Source: Paludibacter sp.
GTDB taxonomy: Bacteria > Bacteroidota > Bacteroidia > Bacteroidales > Paludibacteraceae
Reading direction: 5' to 3'
NCBI GenBank assembly: GCA_031292575.1
Contig: JARLGX010000037.1
Location: 20,410 to 84,409, forward strand
Length of the DNA stretch: 64,000 nucleotides
Shown here: one piece after another, positions 63,209 through 64,000 of the stretch
How positions within the stretch are numbered: position 1 is the first letter of the stretch
How the letters are laid out: each line of letters begins with the position of its first letter
Notes under the pieces: model-generated
Told to the model about the DNA's origin: nothing
Databases searched by the model: none
What the model saw: only the letters and a program-made list of their open reading frames with translations
Made by a program: the position numbers and the translations under genes

Positions 63209-63814
63209 ATGAAAACATTTTATAACGTAATTTCCCTGATATTCCAACCTTTGTTGGTTCCCACTTACGCCATGTTGATGTTAATGAACATGGATGTTTT
63301 TTCGCTTATGCCATTGGTTTGGCGATGGGTAGCCATCATCGGAACGTTTATTTTTACTGGGATACTTCCTGCTATTCCGATTTGGCTAATGATGAAGCGG
63401 GGCGATGTAAATGATTTGTTTATATCAAAAAAGGAAGAACGTACCATGCCCTACATTTTCTCATTTATGGGTTATATTTTCTGGGCATTGTTTATGTGGA
63501 GAACTTTGCAATTTCCTTTATTCATTGTTGCTATGGGGATAGGTTCAGCAGCCTCCATCTTTGTTATCGTATTTATCAACCTGAAATGGAAAATCAGCGC
63601 ACATCTTGCCGGAATGGGTGGATTGTGCGGTGCCATATTCGGTGTTTGTTATCGAGTAGCTATTAACCCTGTATGGCTTTTCGGCATTGTACTGGCTATT
63701 GCAGGACTGGTTGCATTGTCGCGCATTGAACTGAAAGCTCACAATCCAGGTCAGACTTTAGCCGGTTTCGCGGTAGGATTCGCGTTGGTATTTACACCTT
63801 GCTTTTTCTTTTAA
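63209..63814 (+). CDS. PAP2-like membrane protein, possibly non-catalytic
   Basis: A 201-residue membrane protein with about six spans, starting MKTFYNVISLIFQPLLVPTY. The second half has KISAHLAGMGG and SRIELKAHNPGQTLAGFAVG in the positions of the PAP2 phosphatase motifs (PSGH and SRxxxxxHxxxD). The first PAP2 motif (KxxxxxxRP) is not seen and the final Asp is replaced by Gln, so catalysis by the usual mechanism is doubtful. It follows rpoN closely on the same strand. A role in lipid handling is only inferred. Confidence 0.7.
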   Translation: MKTFYNVISLIFQPLLVPTYAMLMLMNMDVFSLMPLVWRWVAIIGTFIFTGILPAIPIWLMMKRGDVNDLFISKKEERTMPYIFSFMGYIFWALFMWRTLQFPLFIVAMGIGSAASIFVIVFINLKWKISAHLAGMGGLCGAIFGVCYRVAINPVWLFGIVLAIAGLVALSRIELKAHNPGQTLAGFAVGFALVFTPCFFF

Positions 63815-63847
63815 ATAATAGAGTTTATATAAGTTAGTTTTTTATTG

Positions 63848-63955
63848 ACCCCCAAACCCTCAAATGGGGGCTTTAAGACCAAGTATGTAAAATTCTCTTT
63901 AATGATATTCTTTTCTTAGAATCACTCTTGAGCCCCCATTTGGGGGTTTGGGGGT
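63848..63955. repeat. dispersed inverted-repeat element, copy 2 (25-base arms, 58-base centre)
   Basis: Arms 63848-63872 (starting ACCCCCAAACCC) and 63931-63955 pair with one mismatch around exactly 58 AT-rich bases, the same centre length as copy 1. The rest of the stretch to the window end holds nothing recognised. Confidence 0.85.
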
Positions 63956-64000
63956 TATAACAGAAAAAATTTCAGAAAAAAAAACGTCTACTATCTTGGA

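Overview
The window looks like ordinary chromosome of a Bacteroidetes bacterium, probably of the order Bacteroidales. Three things support this: promoter -7 elements of the form TAnnTTTG recur in front of genes, several with a TTTG box 19-21 bases upstream; the protein set includes PorZ (type IX secretion), a TamA-like lipoprotein (TamL), a TonB-dependent receptor and SPOR/FolE and AroQ/pyruvate kinase pairs; and ribosome binding sites are weak. There are no rRNA genes, phages, insertion sequences or CRISPR arrays. One tRNA-Leu(CAA) is present.

Layout. 1-5.6 kb (minus strand): the start of an AddA-type helicase, a 42-residue lipoprotein, an eIF1/SUI1-type factor, an RNA methyltransferase and an S41 lipoprotein with its partner. 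5.7-14.1 kb (plus): rdgB, porZ, then an AT-rich cassette of three multi-membrane-span glycosyltransferases and a radical SAM/SPASM protein. 14.2-23.2 kb: housekeeping genes (folE, SPOR protein, ispD, acyltransferase, recG, ndk, an M23/LysM endopeptidase, a family 2 glycosyltransferase, ahcY). 23.3-29.8 kb: a TatD-like hydrolase, ctpA, pnuC, a PAP2 phosphatase, a NadR-like kinase, cysE and an RNA methyltransferase. 29.9-37.9 kb: tRNA-Leu, a four-gene CzcCBA-type metal efflux operon and a MATE transporter.

38-43.6 kb is the most unusual part. A GC-richer structured island is followed by a lipoprotein with five fibronectin-like repeats and a DUF2271-like domain, a 12-haem c-type cytochrome, and an outer-membrane beta-barrel whose start touches the end of the cytochrome gene. 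Together they resemble a porin-cytochrome conduit that would carry electrons across the outer membrane.

43.7-64 kb: TPR protein, endonuclease/phosphatase-family protein, aroQ-pyk, TonB receptor, SpoU methyltransferase, tamL, rnhB-cvpA, an Asn/Arg-rich exported protein, a GT-B glycosyltransferase, a radical SAM protein, dnaG, rpoN and a PAP2-like membrane protein. This stretch holds several dispersed palindromic repeats: two elements with 24-25 base arms around exactly 58 bases, a 23-base tandem repeat ending in a 26-base perfect palindrome before dnaG, and a 15-base-arm inverted repeat before rpoN. Long perfect hairpins at the ends of most convergent gene pairs look like bidirectional terminators.
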